Origin: JANQRV01 sp964533785
GTDB lineage: Bacteria; Bacteroidota; Bacteroidia; Chitinophagales; Saprospiraceae
Length of the DNA stretch: 54,423 nt
Direction: 5' to 3'
Assembly: GCA_964533785.1 (NCBI GenBank)
Contig: CAZHNG010000003.1
Span: 1-54,423 of the forward strand
The notes under the pieces were generated by a model. That model made no database searches, was not told the origin of the DNA, and saw only the letters and a program-made list of their open reading frames with translations. Shown here one piece after another: positions 27,435 to 39,100 of the stretch (the stretch's first letter is position 1; each line of letters opens with the position of its first letter). The translations under genes and the position numbers were made by a program.

Positions 27435-27681
27435 AGCTGTTTTAAATTTTACCTTAAACTATGGTTCAAATAAAAAATTTCGTACTTCAGAACCATAGCC
27501 AAAGTGCCTCACTATGAATGTGATTTGCTGTTTTATCTTCAATTAAAACGGCAAATTGCTTATGATTTCCTGTTGAACTAACTAAGCAATAAACCTTTGC
27601 CAGATGAAAATTAAAAGGAAACCTTCGTACAATTAGTATTTATTACTTCATTTTAGGTTCTACACAGTTAAATTATTTTTT

Positions 27682-30600
27682 ATGAAAATGAAAGCCAATT
27701 TACTCTTACTGTCCTGCCTGTTTCTGAGCCTCGCAGCTTTTGGACAAAGACAGATAAGAGGCACCGTAACCTCACCGAATGGTGAAACACTAGTAGGTGC
27801 ATCCGTGCTGGTAAAAGGCACTACCACCGGTACAGTGACAGATTTTGACGGCAACTATTTGGTCGATGTGCCAGAAGGACTCAATGTTCTTGTTTTTAGT
27901 TATACCGGGTTCACATCTAAGGAAGTAACAATTTCCGCCTCTGACGTCATCGACGTCGTTTTGGAGGAAAGTATTTCTGAATTAGATGAGATCGTCGTTA
28001 CTGCCCTGGGGGTAAGTCGTGAAAAAAAGGCCCTGGGTTATTCCGTTACCGAAGTAAGCGGCGATGAACTCAATACTGCCAGGGAAACCAATGCCTTGAA
28101 TGCCCTCCAAGGTAGGGTTGCGGGAGTGAACATTAACCAGGGAGGATCGGGCCCCGCTGGATCTACTAGGGTTATTATTCGGGGGAATTCCTCTTTAACC
28201 GGTAACAACCAACCACTTTATGTGGTGGATGGGGTTGTAATCGACAACTCTGTGCTTGGTTCAGCTGGTGCCTGGGGTGGTCGTGACTTTGGTGACGGGA
28301 TCTCTAATATCAATCCGGATGATATCGAGTCTGTTTCCGTTCTTAAAGGCCCGAACGCAGCCGCCCTTTATGGTCAGCGTGGTGCCAATGGGGTTATTTT
28401 AATTAATACCAAATCTGGTGCTGACGTAGGGCGTACAGAAATAAACTTTACGACTAACTACACGGTCGGAACACCGGCTGTTTTTCCTGAATTCCAAAAT
28501 ACGTATGGTCAGGGATTGAATGGCGAATTCACCCATTTCCGTCAAGCTGATGGCTCAATTGTAGCCAATGACGGGACTACCAGCGGCACTCCGCAAGGTT
28601 TTCCGGCACCTACCGGTGGAGCACCGGAAGGACCACCCTCTTGGGGCCCGCGCATGGATGGTCAACAGTATTTCGATGTCTTTGGCAATCAGCGTACCTT
28701 CTCCCCACAACCGGACAACGCCCGGGACTTCCTACAAACACAGACAACCTGGACCAATACCCTGAGTATCAGAGGTGGTACCGATCGCCTGAACTATGCC
28801 TTAACAGGTACTTATATGGACAATCAGGGTATGCTGCCTACGAATGAACTACAACGTTATAACGGTACCGTACGGATCGGTTCTAAACTATCTGAGAAAT
28901 TTAGCTTAGACGCTAAGGTGACCTACACACGTCAACAATCGATCAACCGTCCAAACATTGCGGATGAGCAGCAGAACGTTATGTACGCATTGCGTTACAT
29001 CCCAAGAGACGTACCGCTTTCTTCTCTTGAGCAATTTACTATTTCTCCCGATGAGGTAGATCAATTGGTAGGTTTTTCAGGTACCTCTGCAACGCCAGGT
29101 TTTGAGCGTCACTGGTCCAGTGGTACCTTTACGGGTAACCCTTACTGGTCAGTAAACAATACACGGAACGAAGATACGCGTGACCGTACCATTAGCTTTG
29201 CTAAGTTGACCTACGATATTACCGACTGGCTTTCTTTGTTCGCTCGTATTGGTAACGATTCCTACACCGATCAAATCAATGAATGGCAGGAAGTAGGTAC
29301 CAGAGTACAACCGGTGGGTAGCGTCGGTGAAAGAGTAAATCGCGTACGCGAGACCAACGCAGATTTCTTGTTGACGGCAACTGAAAACATCACGGAAGAC
29401 CTTGGCTTCTCCGTTAGTTTAGGAGGTAACGCTCAGGAATTAGAAATCCGCAGAGTTGGTTTCAGTGGTAATACCTTTAATTTCCCAGGTTTACCGGTGG
29501 TGAATAATACGATTAGACCTTCCCGTAACAGTAACTTTGGTCTAAACAGATCTAAGATCAACTCTCTATACGCGTTTGGTCAGTTCTCATATAAAGGTGC
29601 ATTCTACTTAGACTGGACGGCACGTAATGACTGGTCTTCTACTTTAAGCCCGGATAACTGGTCGTTTTTCTATCCTTCGGTTAGTGTGAGTGCGGTACTT
29701 TCTGAGGTACTCAATTTGCCATCCTCTTGGTCTTTCTTAAAGGTGAGAGGATCTTGGGCACAAGCGGGTAACTCAGGTAATCCTTACCAAATCTTTGGTA
29801 CCTATAATTTAGGTGCCTTCCGCGACTTTACGAGATCTAGTTTCACTGGCCGGATTCCATTTGAAGATCTTCAGAATGAGCTTACCGAGTCTATTGAGTT
29901 CGGTTTGGAGGCTGCTTTCTTCAACGGTCGTTTGAGTCTTGATGCAACCTACTACAATGCTTCTACCACAAATCAAATCCTTAGTGCGACGGTTTCTCGT
30001 GCTTCAGGTTTTGGCTCGCAGTTGATTAACGCTGGTGAGGTGGTTAACCAAGGAGTGGAATTTTTGATAACTGGTTCCCCGATTCGTAACGGAAACGGAT
30101 TCAACTGGGATGTGTCCTTTAACTTCGCTGCCAACAGGCCAGAAGTTGTCTCATTGTCGGAAGGTATCGAGCGTTTAAGAACCGGAGCAGGGGACCGTAA
30201 CGTCGATATATTCGCCGATGTGGGTGGTCGTTTCGGTAACATCTACTCTCGTAACTACTGGCTACGTGATGATGACGGAAATCGTTTGATCGATGGAGCT
30301 ACGGGACTTCCAGTTCGCCAGTCTGGTGCAGTGTTAATTGGAAATGCTCTACCTGATTGGACCGGTGGTCTGAGGAATTCGTTCTCTTACCGCAATTTAA
30401 GTCTTAGCGTTCTATTAGACATTAGTCAGGGTGCTGATATTTATAGCCAAAGTAATATGTATATGAGTCTTTACGGTACGGGTGCCTGGACAGAAGCCAA
30501 CCGTGAGGGTGGTCTGATTGCGGAGGGGATTGTAGCCAATCAGCAAGATGACGGTACGTGGGTACCAACCGGCCAACAGAATACAACTGCCGTTACCGCT

Positions 30601-30933
30601 CAGGAATATTGGCTAAATGCCGTTCCTGCATCTACGCAAGCCATTACCGAAGAGTTTGTATACGATGGTAGCTACGTTGCTGTTCGTGAGGTCGTAATTG
30701 GGTATACTTTCCCAAGAGCCATTGTAGAAAAGACACCTTTCCGTTCTCTAAAACTCTCTCTAGTTGGAAGGAACTTAGGTTATTTGCAAAACAATATTCC
30801 TGGGGTAGCTCCTGATGCTTATATCTTCAACCGTAACACTGCTGGTGGTGGTTCGGGAGTAGGTTTGGGGATTGAGAACAATTCTTTCCCGATTGCGAGA
30901 ACCTTTGGTTTCGATTTGAATATTGGTTTCTAA
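27682..30933 (+). CDS. SusC/RagA-family TonB-linked outer membrane receptor
   Basis: 1083 aa. Signal peptide 1-21, then a carboxypeptidase-regulatory-like domain (GTVTSPNGETLVGASVLVKG, about 27-100), the TonB-box region (DEIVVTALGVSREKKALGYS, about 98-117), the plug (QGRVAGVNINQGG, LKGPNAAALYG, GVILINTKSG) and a 22-strand-type beta-barrel ending FGFDLNIGF with aromatic C-terminal residue. It imports a ligand bound by the SusD partner, using TonB-ExbBD energy. The ligand is not deducible, since no anti-sigma or two-component regulator is next to it; the neighbours are FG-GAP/UnbV proteins rather than glycosidases. Same-strand with SusD, 33 bp apart. Confidence 0.95.
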   Translation: MKMKANLLLLSCLFLSLAAFGQRQIRGTVTSPNGETLVGASVLVKGTTTGTVTDFDGNYLVDVPEGLNVLVFSYTGFTSKEVTISASDVIDVVLEESISELDEIVVTALGVSREKKALGYSVTEVSGDELNTARETNALNALQGRVAGVNINQGGSGPAGSTRVIIRGNSSLTGNNQPLYVVDGVVIDNSVLGSAGAWGGRDFGDGISNINPDDIESVSVLKGPNAAALYGQRGANGVILINTKSGADVGRTEINFTTNYTVGTPAVFPEFQNTYGQGLNGEFTHFRQADGSIVANDGTTSGTPQGFPAPTGGAPEGPPSWGPRMDGQQYFDVFGNQRTFSPQPDNARDFLQTQTTWTNTLSIRGGTDRLNYALTGTYMDNQGMLPTNELQRYNGTVRIGSKLSEKFSLDAKVTYTRQQSINRPNIADEQQNVMYALRYIPRDVPLSSLEQFTISPDEVDQLVGFSGTSATPGFERHWSSGTFTGNPYWSVNNTRNEDTRDRTISFAKLTYDITDWLSLFARIGNDSYTDQINEWQEVGTRVQPVGSVGERVNRVRETNADFLLTATENITEDLGFSVSLGGNAQELEIRRVGFSGNTFNFPGLPVVNNTIRPSRNSNFGLNRSKINSLYAFGQFSYKGAFYLDWTARNDWSSTLSPDNWSFFYPSVSVSAVLSEVLNLPSSWSFLKVRGSWAQAGNSGNPYQIFGTYNLGAFRDFTRSSFTGRIPFEDLQNELTESIEFGLEAAFFNGRLSLDATYYNASTTNQILSATVSRASGFGSQLINAGEVVNQGVEFLITGSPIRNGNGFNWDVSFNFAANRPEVVSLSEGIERLRTGAGDRNVDIFADVGGRFGNIYSRNYWLRDDDGNRLIDGATGLPVRQSGAVLIGNALPDWTGGLRNSFSYRNLSLSVLLDISQGADIYSQSNMYMSLYGTGAWTEANREGGLIAEGIVANQQDDGTWVPTGQQNTTAVTAQEYWLNAVPASTQAITEEFVYDGSYVAVREVVIGYTFPRAIVEKTPFRSLKLSLVGRNLGYLQNNIPGVAPDAYIFNRNTAGGGSGVGLGIENNSFPIARTFGFDLNIGF

Positions 30934-30966
30934 CAGAATCTTTATTTAATTTTTATTCAAAAAAAA

Positions 30967-32502
30967 ATGATAATGAGAAATAAATTTTGGCTATATATTC
31001 TCCTAACTTTTATGATCTTTCCGTCCTGTACGGATGATTTTGAGGAGGTCAATACTCCACCTACTAGTACAACGTCGGTTCCAGCAGAGTTTGTCTTGAC
31101 ACAAGTACAGTATGGATCGGTACGGGAGAAAGGGAACTCCTGGACCAACCAAATCCTTCAGTGGGGCTCCTGGGTGCAACATTACGGTAATGGCAACACA
31201 GGGTTTACTACGCCGCACTATCAGGATATTTTGAATTACAATGATGATTTCTGGAACAATATGTACAGCAACATGAATAATGCCCGCCAGGGTAAACTTC
31301 TAGCTGAAGAAAGAGATGCGCCTAATATTGCAGCTCAAAAGATCGCGATCTTTGAAATCATGGAAATCCTCAACTGGATCTGCTTGACGGATATGGTCGG
31401 AGATGTTCCTTATTTCAATGCATTACAGGGAGGAGATAATCTTACTCCTGTTTACGATGCACAGGAACTGATCTACGATGACCTGGCCCAGCGGCTGGAA
31501 GCAGCTGCCAATAGCTTAGATCCTAATGATGCAGCTTTCTTTGGTTCTGGTGATGTATTCTTCCAGGGAGATCCCGAAAAATGGATCAAGTATGCTAATG
31601 GTTTAAGACTACGTATTGGCTTGCGGATAGCTAACGCAGATCCGGCCAAAGCTCAGGCTATCGTTACATCAGTAATGAACAGTGGCATGTTACCATCTAG
31701 CAACGATGATGATGCTGTTTTACCAGTAGAAAATAGTGGTACAGTATTTAGCGATATGCACCGGGCAGCGGAGCTACTCATCCGTGCTCCAAATGATGCG
31801 CCTTATATTAGTGAGGCATTAGTCACTACCATGCAGGCTACTAATGATCCTCGTCTACCAATCATTGCAGCTCCAACTCCGGCTTCGGTAGCTGCTGGAG
31901 GGCCATTAGAGTACAGGGGCGTTCCTCCTAATCAAACAGACGCGCAGTACGCGGATCTTAATGCCAATATAGACCAATTTTCCCGTCCTAATGGTGAACT
32001 GTTTTTTGGTCCTACTACCGACCGTGGGCAAACTTCTATGAGCTATGCGGAAATTTCTTTTGCTAAAGCGGAAGCCGCACTACGTGGCTGGGGAGGAACC
32101 GAATCCGATGCACAGACTTTCTTTGAAGAAGGTATCCGTGCGGCATTGTCACGTGGAGATTTTCCTGAGTTTGGGATTACACCGGAAATGATTGATACTT
32201 ATGTAGCTGCAAATGGCACCCTGACGGGTTCTTTTGATGAGAAACTAGCGCAAATCATGACTGAAAAGTGGATCGCACTTGCCTTCGATCAGGAAGATGA
32301 GGCATACTCTGAGTGGCGCCGCTCGGGTTTACCTGTATTAGACCCAGGAGTTAGGACGGCGAATGATACTAATGGGCAAATTCCACGTCGGATGACTTAC
32401 AATAACCAAGAGGAATTATTGAATCCAACTAATTGGGCTTCAGCTGTTAGCAAATTGAGCAATGGCGACACTTATCTATCTCGCGTTTGGTGGGATCAGT
32501 AA
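30967..32502 (+). CDS. SusD/RagB-family nutrient-binding outer membrane lipoprotein
   Basis: 511 aa. Lipoprotein signal with LTFMIFPSC (Cys at about 19). The mature protein is TPR-helical: RQGKLLAEERDAP, NWICLTDMVGDVPYFNALQGG (split over two segments), and a C-terminal EKWIALAFDQEDEAYSEWRR, typical of the SusD-like family with a short N-terminal part. It forms the lid of the SusC channel. Adjacent start codons (30967, 30973) do not change the signal. Followed by a strong terminator. Confidence 0.94.
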   Translation: MIMRNKFWLYILLTFMIFPSCTDDFEEVNTPPTSTTSVPAEFVLTQVQYGSVREKGNSWTNQILQWGSWVQHYGNGNTGFTTPHYQDILNYNDDFWNNMYSNMNNARQGKLLAEERDAPNIAAQKIAIFEIMEILNWICLTDMVGDVPYFNALQGGDNLTPVYDAQELIYDDLAQRLEAAANSLDPNDAAFFGSGDVFFQGDPEKWIKYANGLRLRIGLRIANADPAKAQAIVTSVMNSGMLPSSNDDDAVLPVENSGTVFSDMHRAAELLIRAPNDAPYISEALVTTMQATNDPRLPIIAAPTPASVAAGGPLEYRGVPPNQTDAQYADLNANIDQFSRPNGELFFGPTTDRGQTSMSYAEISFAKAEAALRGWGGTESDAQTFFEEGIRAALSRGDFPEFGITPEMIDTYVAANGTLTGSFDEKLAQIMTEKWIALAFDQEDEAYSEWRRSGLPVLDPGVRTANDTNGQIPRRMTYNNQEELLNPTNWASAVSKLSNGDTYLSRVWWDQ

Positions 32503-32580
32503 GCTTTAGATGAGAGGTCTGATATGTTTTTAACCGTGAAAAACGGGGAATAAGATCATAAAAGACCAAATAAATTCGAA

Positions 32581-32620
32581 CAAATGCGGACTTTTCCAGA
32601 ATGGTGAAAGTCCGCATTTG
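32581..32620. terminator. Terminator of the SusC/SusD operon
   Basis: A perfect 14-bp stem CAAATGCGGACTTT/AAAGTCCGCATTTG with a 12-nt loop, followed by TAACTTTTTG. The following CRTAC1-like genes therefore need their own promoter; TACTTTTG at 32676-32683 is a candidate -7 box. Confidence 0.8.
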
Positions 32621-32727
32621 TAACTTTTTGACATTAAACAAGCTGAAAAATAGCTCATTCTATATTCAGTAGTATTACTTTTGGAGTTAATTTTTCAAGT
32701 CGAAATGCTATGAATGCTATGAATGCT

Positions 32728-35700
32728 ATGAACCGATTAATCCACTTTCTGATTGCCTGTCTGGGGCTCTCGGCCATACAGGCACAATCTCCCCTGTTCA
32801 CAAAACTGCCTTCCTCGGAGCCTCATATAACCTTTAACAACCAAATCATTGAAAACGAAAAGATTAATATCATCACCTACGAATATTTCCACAACGGTGG
32901 AGGGGTAGCCATCGGAGACATCAATAACGACGGGTTGGCAGATGTTTACCTGACGGGTAATCTCGTGCCAAATCGCCTTTTCCTCAACAAAGGCAACTTT
33001 CAATTTGAAGACATTACTAAATCATCTGGGACAGCCGGTACCCGAGGCTGGAATACAGGTGTTACCATGGTCGATATTAACAATGACGGTTGGTTGGATA
33101 TTTATGTGTGTCTTTCTGGTAACCTACCGGATGAATTTCGTGCTAATCAATTGTATGTCAATAACCAAGACGGTACTTTTTCTGAGCGCGCTGCTGATTA
33201 CGGCATTGCGGATACCGGTTATGCCACCCAGGCCGCTTTTTTTGACTTTGATCGCGATGGCGACCTTGATCTATTTATTTTAAACCATAATACTTTACCG
33301 ATTAACAATTTTAAGCCCAATGAGGTACGTAAATCTTATGATTCCAACGTTGGCGACAAGCTTTATCGCAATGATAACGGTTATTTTCACGATGCCAGTC
33401 TAATCTCTGGTCTTTATACCAATCCTTTAGGTTATGGATTGGGTGTTTCTACCGGTGACCTCAATAATGACGGGTGGCCTGACATTTACATTGCCAATGA
33501 CTTTATCGAACACGACTACTGCTACCTCAATAACGGTGACGGTACTTTCCGGGACGTTATTAAGCAAGCTTTTCCGCAGATTTCCCAGTTTTCAATGGGT
33601 ACCGATATGGCTGATTTTAACAACGACGGGTGGATGGACATTATCTCCGTCGATATGGTCGCTGAAGATAATTACCGTCAAAAAACGACCATGAGGCCCA
33701 TGGACCGTTCTATATTTTACTATGCCGTGAAAGACGGCTTTCACTACCAGTACATGCACAATGCCCTACAATTAAACCGCGGCAATGAACATTTCAGTAA
33801 TATTTCCAAACTGGCCGGCGTCTCCAATACCGACTGGAGCTGGGCGCCACTGTTTGTCGATCTCGACCTCGACGGCAACAAGGACCTCGTCGTCACCAAC
33901 GGTTACAAAAAAGATATTTCCAATAAAGACTACCTGGCCTTTGAAAAGAAAAAGATCAAAGCTTTTGAGGCTGGTGAAATTACAAATGCGGAATTATTCA
34001 GAGCCTTGCTGGATGCCGCACCCGTTACTAAGATTGAAAATTACGTCTTTCGCAATAATGGAGACTACACTTTCTCCAAGATGAACGAGGCTTGGAATTT
34101 CGACCAAAAAGCTTTTTCCAATGGTGCTGCTTACGGTGACCTTGATAACGACGGCGATCTTGATCTCGTTATCAACAACATCGACGAACCCGCCTACCTT
34201 TTTCGCAATAACACCATCGAGCAACAAAATGCCAATTACGTGCGCCTCAAATTGCTGGGGTCTGATCAAAATAAACTGGGAATAGGTGCGAAAATAAAGG
34301 TCCGGGCCGGTAACTTGGTGCAACACTACGAATCGTACCTCACCCGCGGCTTTCAATCTTCTGTTGATCCGGTCATCAATATTGGCTTAGCTACTCATAC
34401 TTTGGTTGATTCAATCGAAGTCACCTGGCCCGATGGGAAAGTAACTGTCGAAACCAACGTAGCAGCAAACCAACTACTCGAATTATCTTACGAACAGGCC
34501 GATAGATTGCCCTTCTCAAAAGATGAAAAAAATCACCTTTTTGAGGATATCACGACGGCAATAAAGCTGGACGCCAACCATATCGAAAACGAATTCGACG
34601 ACTTCGATTATGAGGTTCTCCTGCCCCATAAAATGTCTAACTGGGGGCCGGCCTTGGCTGCCGGCGATGTGAATGGGGACGGCCTTACGGATTTTTTTCT
34701 GGGCGGTGCTGCCGGCTTTGCCGGTCAATTGTATCTACAGGACAGCCGTGGCTCTTTTAGCCGGCAGTTAGAAGAACCTTTTACGGCTCACCAGGCCAGG
34801 GAAGATATTGACGCTGTTTTTTTCGATGCTGATAGCGATGGCGACCAGGATCTCTACGTAATCAGTGGCGGTAATGAGTTTTCTGCCGGGGCATCCGAAT
34901 ATTCCGACCGGCTTTATTTTAATGACGGCAAGGGGCATTTTCTCTTTCAAGATGATGCGCTGCCGGAGTGTTTTACTAGTGGGTCGGTTGTGCGACCTCA
35001 TGATTTCGACGGCGATGGCAACCTCGATCTTTTTATTGGTGGACGTATGCAGCCGCGCTCCTATCCGACGCCAGCAAATAGTACACTATTAAGAAATCGA
35101 GGAGATGGTACTTTCGAGGACGTTACCCCTACCGTTGCGCCTGTTTTAAAAGAAATAGGTATGATTACGGATGCCATTTGGTGCGATTATGATCAGGATA
35201 ATGATGTTGACCTGATTCTTACCGGAGAATGGATGCCGCTTACTTTTTTAAGGAATGAAGGCGGCCAATTTGTCCGGGTTGAGGATACTGGTTTGGAGGG
35301 TGAAGTGGGTTGGTGGTTTAGCGTTGAGGCTGTCGATATGGACGGCGACGGTGACCAGGATTTTGTTGCGGGCAACTTAGGACTCAATTACAAGTATAAA
35401 GCATCCCAACGGGAACCTTTCGAGGTATATCTCAATGACTTCGATGTGAACGGTAGCCTCGATATCGTCTTGGGATATTTCGAAGATGACGAGCTATATC
35501 CCGTTCGGGGGCGACAGTGTTCTGCCGAGCAGATGCCCTTCATCAAAGAAAGATTCCCTACCTATGATCTTTTCGGTCAGGCCAATTTGTCCGAAATTTA
35601 CGGTGAATCGTCCTTGGAAAATTCACTAAATTACAAGGCGACCAATTTTGCTTCCTCTTATATTGAAAATTTGGGGAATGGTCGGTTTAAAATCCATGCA

Positions 35701-36012
35701 TTGCCAATTGAAGCTCAATTTTCAGCTATCAATAGTATCCTTATCGAGGACTTTAACGGTGACGGCCATTTCGATGCACTTACGGCTGGTAATCTCTTTG
35801 CTTCGGAAGTAGAAACACCTAGAAATGACGCAGGCGTAGGTTGTTTGTTGTTGGGTGACGGCAAAGGAGGGTTTTCAGCCGTTCCCGCTCATGAAAGTGG
35901 TTTGTATCTGCCCTATGACGTAAAACGAATGGAATGGATGAAGACTACCACCGGAAAAAATGTGCTGGTTGCACCGAATAATGACCGCGTGCGGGTAATT
36001 AAGGTAAAATAA
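32728..36012 (+). CDS. CRTAC1-like FG-GAP/VCBS repeat protein with ASPIC/UnbV domain
   Basis: About 1094 aa from ATG 32728 (MNRLIHFLIACLGLSAIQAQ signal peptide). Two more in-frame ATGs upstream (32710 and 32719) arise from a tandem ATGAATGCT repeat, so the true start is ambiguous by 3-6 residues. More than ten Ca-binding-like DxNxDGxxD motifs (DINNDGLAD, DLNNDGWPD, DFDGDGNLD) form FG-GAP/beta-propeller repeats. An ASPIC/UnbV-type domain is shown by DPVINIGLATHTLVDSIEVT then WPDGKV (about 550-580). No T9SS tail. Such proteins are secreted or surface proteins, often beside SusC/SusD. The biochemical role is unknown; ligand or glycan binding is the usual inference. Confidence 0.9.
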   Translation: MNRLIHFLIACLGLSAIQAQSPLFTKLPSSEPHITFNNQIIENEKINIITYEYFHNGGGVAIGDINNDGLADVYLTGNLVPNRLFLNKGNFQFEDITKSSGTAGTRGWNTGVTMVDINNDGWLDIYVCLSGNLPDEFRANQLYVNNQDGTFSERAADYGIADTGYATQAAFFDFDRDGDLDLFILNHNTLPINNFKPNEVRKSYDSNVGDKLYRNDNGYFHDASLISGLYTNPLGYGLGVSTGDLNNDGWPDIYIANDFIEHDYCYLNNGDGTFRDVIKQAFPQISQFSMGTDMADFNNDGWMDIISVDMVAEDNYRQKTTMRPMDRSIFYYAVKDGFHYQYMHNALQLNRGNEHFSNISKLAGVSNTDWSWAPLFVDLDLDGNKDLVVTNGYKKDISNKDYLAFEKKKIKAFEAGEITNAELFRALLDAAPVTKIENYVFRNNGDYTFSKMNEAWNFDQKAFSNGAAYGDLDNDGDLDLVINNIDEPAYLFRNNTIEQQNANYVRLKLLGSDQNKLGIGAKIKVRAGNLVQHYESYLTRGFQSSVDPVINIGLATHTLVDSIEVTWPDGKVTVETNVAANQLLELSYEQADRLPFSKDEKNHLFEDITTAIKLDANHIENEFDDFDYEVLLPHKMSNWGPALAAGDVNGDGLTDFFLGGAAGFAGQLYLQDSRGSFSRQLEEPFTAHQAREDIDAVFFDADSDGDQDLYVISGGNEFSAGASEYSDRLYFNDGKGHFLFQDDALPECFTSGSVVRPHDFDGDGNLDLFIGGRMQPRSYPTPANSTLLRNRGDGTFEDVTPTVAPVLKEIGMITDAIWCDYDQDNDVDLILTGEWMPLTFLRNEGGQFVRVEDTGLEGEVGWWFSVEAVDMDGDGDQDFVAGNLGLNYKYKASQREPFEVYLNDFDVNGSLDIVLGYFEDDELYPVRGRQCSAEQMPFIKERFPTYDLFGQANLSEIYGESSLENSLNYKATNFASSYIENLGNGRFKIHALPIEAQFSAINSILIEDFNGDGHFDALTAGNLFASEVETPRNDAGVGCLLLGDGKGGFSAVPAHESGLYLPYDVKRMEWMKTTTGKNVLVAPNNDRVRVIKVK

Positions 36013-36119
36013 GCAAAAATTCATCTGTAGAGTGTGCCCCCCCCATTCTGAGGTATTTTATCGCAATTTATCAAAGCCCTTTTACACGGTTAATTTTAAA
36101 AAACAATTCGCCTTATAAA

Positions 36120-39100
36120 ATGAAAAGAGCACTAATTTTTATGAGCTGTTTAGTCGGATTGTCCATGATGCGGGCTCAGAGCACGCTCTTCACTTTATTA
36201 AAACCAAAGGACACCGGCATCGAATTTAAGAATGAAATAGTTGATACAAAGGAACATAACATATTAATTTATTCGAATTACTACGGAGGAGCGGGCGTTG
36301 GGGTCGGTGATTTTAACCGAGATGGACGGCCCGATTTGTATTTTGCCGGCAACCAGGTTGCCGACCGTCTATATTACAATATCGGCGACTTTCAATTTGA
36401 GGATGTGACCGACCAAGCAGGTATTCTCGATCGGGGAGGTTGGTCATCAGGGGTTGCGGTAGCCGACATCAACAACGATGGCTGGGAGGACATTTACGTC
36501 AGTAAGGAATTGTATGACGACCGGCCAGACCTACGCAAAAACGAACTGTACATCAATAATGGCGACGGAACATTTAGCGAAATGGCTGCTGAATACGGAG
36601 TGGATTCCGATGCTCGTACGCGCCATGCTTTGTTTTTCGATTACGATAAAGACGGATGGTTAGACCTGTATTTACTCAACCATCCACCAAATGCCGGAAA
36701 CTATTCGAATTATCTGGGGGTTGATGAAAACCTGGAAGAATTTGCTTCTCGCCTATATCGCAATGATGGTGCCGGTAAGTTTATCGATGTGTCAGTAGAA
36801 ACGGGGACTCTACGAAATGGATATCCCAATAGTGCCAGTGCTGTCGATTTCAACAACGACGGCTGGGCGGACCTTTATGTGGCCAACGATTTTGCTAAAC
36901 CTGATTGGCTCTTCCTCAATAACGGCGACGGTACCTTTACAAATGTAATCGATTCGGTGGCCCGACATATCTCATTTTTTAGCATGGGCGTTGATGCTGC
37001 CGATATCAACAATGACGGTTGGAATGATATCATGGTCCTCGATATGCAAGCGGAAGATAATTTTCGCATAAAATCGAATATGAGCGGTATGGATCCCCTA
37101 GCTTTCTGGAAGGTTTTTAACGATGGTGGCCACTATCAGTACATGTTCAATGTTTTGCAACTCAACCAGGGAAAAGGTGCCACCACTTCCTTAGCGTTTA
37201 GTGATATTGCTCAAATGGCCGGTGTCTCAAGTACTGACTGGAGTTGGTCCAACTTAATCACCGATTTCGACAACGATGGCTGGAAGGACCTTTTCATCAC
37301 CAATGGGTTGTTAAGAGATATTCGCAATACCGATTCTGATAAAAATATGGCCAAACACGTGCAAAAAGTCATCAATGAATTTATTAAGGCAAATCCCCAA
37401 GCCGGACAAGTAAGCATATGGGATATCCTCGACTTGGAAAAGGCATTGGAAATTATTCCATCCGTACCTTTGCACAACTACGCCTACAAAAATAACGGTG
37501 ATTTGACCTTCACCAAAGTTATCGACGAATGGGGTTTTAACCGGGAAACCTTTTCCAACGGCTCCGCCTACGCTGATTTCGACGGTGACGGTGATCTCGA
37601 TCTAGCCGTTAATAACATCAACGAAACGGCATTTATCTATCGGAATCATTCAGAAACCAGCTCCGGAAAGAATTTTCTTAGAATAAAAGCAACCGATAAA
37701 CAAAGTAACCGGTCGCCTTTTGGCGTAAAGGTTCAGGTTTGTATGGATGATGAACATTGCCAATGGTATGAATTCACCAATGTCAGAGGCATGTATTCCA
37801 CTTCTGAACAAATAGCTCATTTCGGGGTCGGTGCTATTGAAAAAGTTCATTCGGTGACTATTACCTGGTGGGATGGGCAACAGACGGTACTTCAGGACGT
37901 ACCCACCAATCAACTGCTTACAGTCGATTATAGCGACGTTGCGATGTCAGCTTCCCGGCAAAAAAATTCAGAACCTCCATTATTTAGAGAAATAACTCAT
38001 CAAATCGGTATTGATTACCACCATCGGGAGAACGAATTCGACGATTTCGAAAAACAGGTGTTATTACCCCATAAAATGTCGCAATTTGGTCCCGCAATGG
38101 CGGTAGGCGACGTAAACAATGATGGAAGAGAGGACCTTTTCATTGGCGGTGCGGCGGGTTTTCCAGCCCGTTTTTATATTCAAGGAGATCAAGGATACAG
38201 GAGTATCCGGTTAAATTCATTTGCCGTTGATGCTGCCTACGAAGATATTGACGCTGCTTTTTTTGATTACGACGGCGATGGGGACCAGGATTTATACGTC
38301 GTTTCGGGAGGTAATGCTCATCCTGCCCATTCAGAAATGTATTTTGATCGCCTGTATGAAAACAATGGTACTGGCGTGATGACTCGTAAGGATGGTATCC
38401 TTCCGCGACTTACCGAAAGCGGCAGTTGCGTGCGCCCCTATGACTTCGATAATGACGGTGATCTCGACCTATTCGTTGGGGGGCGACACCTTCCCTGGCA
38501 ATATCCCTCTCCAACGACAAGCCGAATTTTGGAAAACCAGGAAGGGGTATTCAAGGACGTAACTACCGATCGGGCTCCGCAACTCATGGAATTGGGAATG
38601 GTTACGGATGCCTTATGGATGGATTATGATGGCGATGCAATGGAAGATCTTGTCATTGTTGGCGAATGGATGCCTATCACGATCTTTAAACAAACGGCTC
38701 AGCGTACCTTCGAAAAAATGGAGCCAGCCACTGCCGGTTTAGATGGAACCGAAGGTTGGTGGTTTAGTATTGCTGCCGCCGACATGGATGGCGATGGCGA
38801 TAATGACCTTATTGCCGGTAACCTGGGCCTCAACTATAAATACAAGGCAACCGATGAGGAACCCTTTGAAGTGTATTACCATGACTTTGATGAAAACGGT
38901 TCGCACGATATCGTTCTCAGTTACTACAATTACGGTAAAAAATACCCTCTGCGCGGCCGTTCTTGCTCTTCTCAGCAGGTGCCGATGCTCCAGGATAAGT
39001 TTCCTACCTACGATTTATTTGCGGAGGCTGATCTTGAAACGGTCTATGAGCCCAATGCCCTGAAAAAAGCGCTTCATTACCATGCCGCCACTTTTGCCAG

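Larger units (their letters stand above)
26690..27681. other. Long intergenic region upstream of SusC
   Basis: About 990 bp without a convincing gene. It holds a dispersed repeat (26953-26970), a perfect 20-bp palindrome (27047-27066), a heptamer-related GTCTGGCGTCTGGCATC near 27089-27105, a GTTGTATCAAAAGT repeat (27148-27165) and the SusC promoter (27404-27434). Two overlapping short plus-strand ORFs near 27211-27445 show no coding character. Confidence 0.65.

Noticed and set aside
27211..27445. Two overlapping plus-strand ORFs of about 70 aa upstream of SusC
   Set aside because: Composition looks random, they overlap in different frames, and the better-supported feature here is the SusC promoter.
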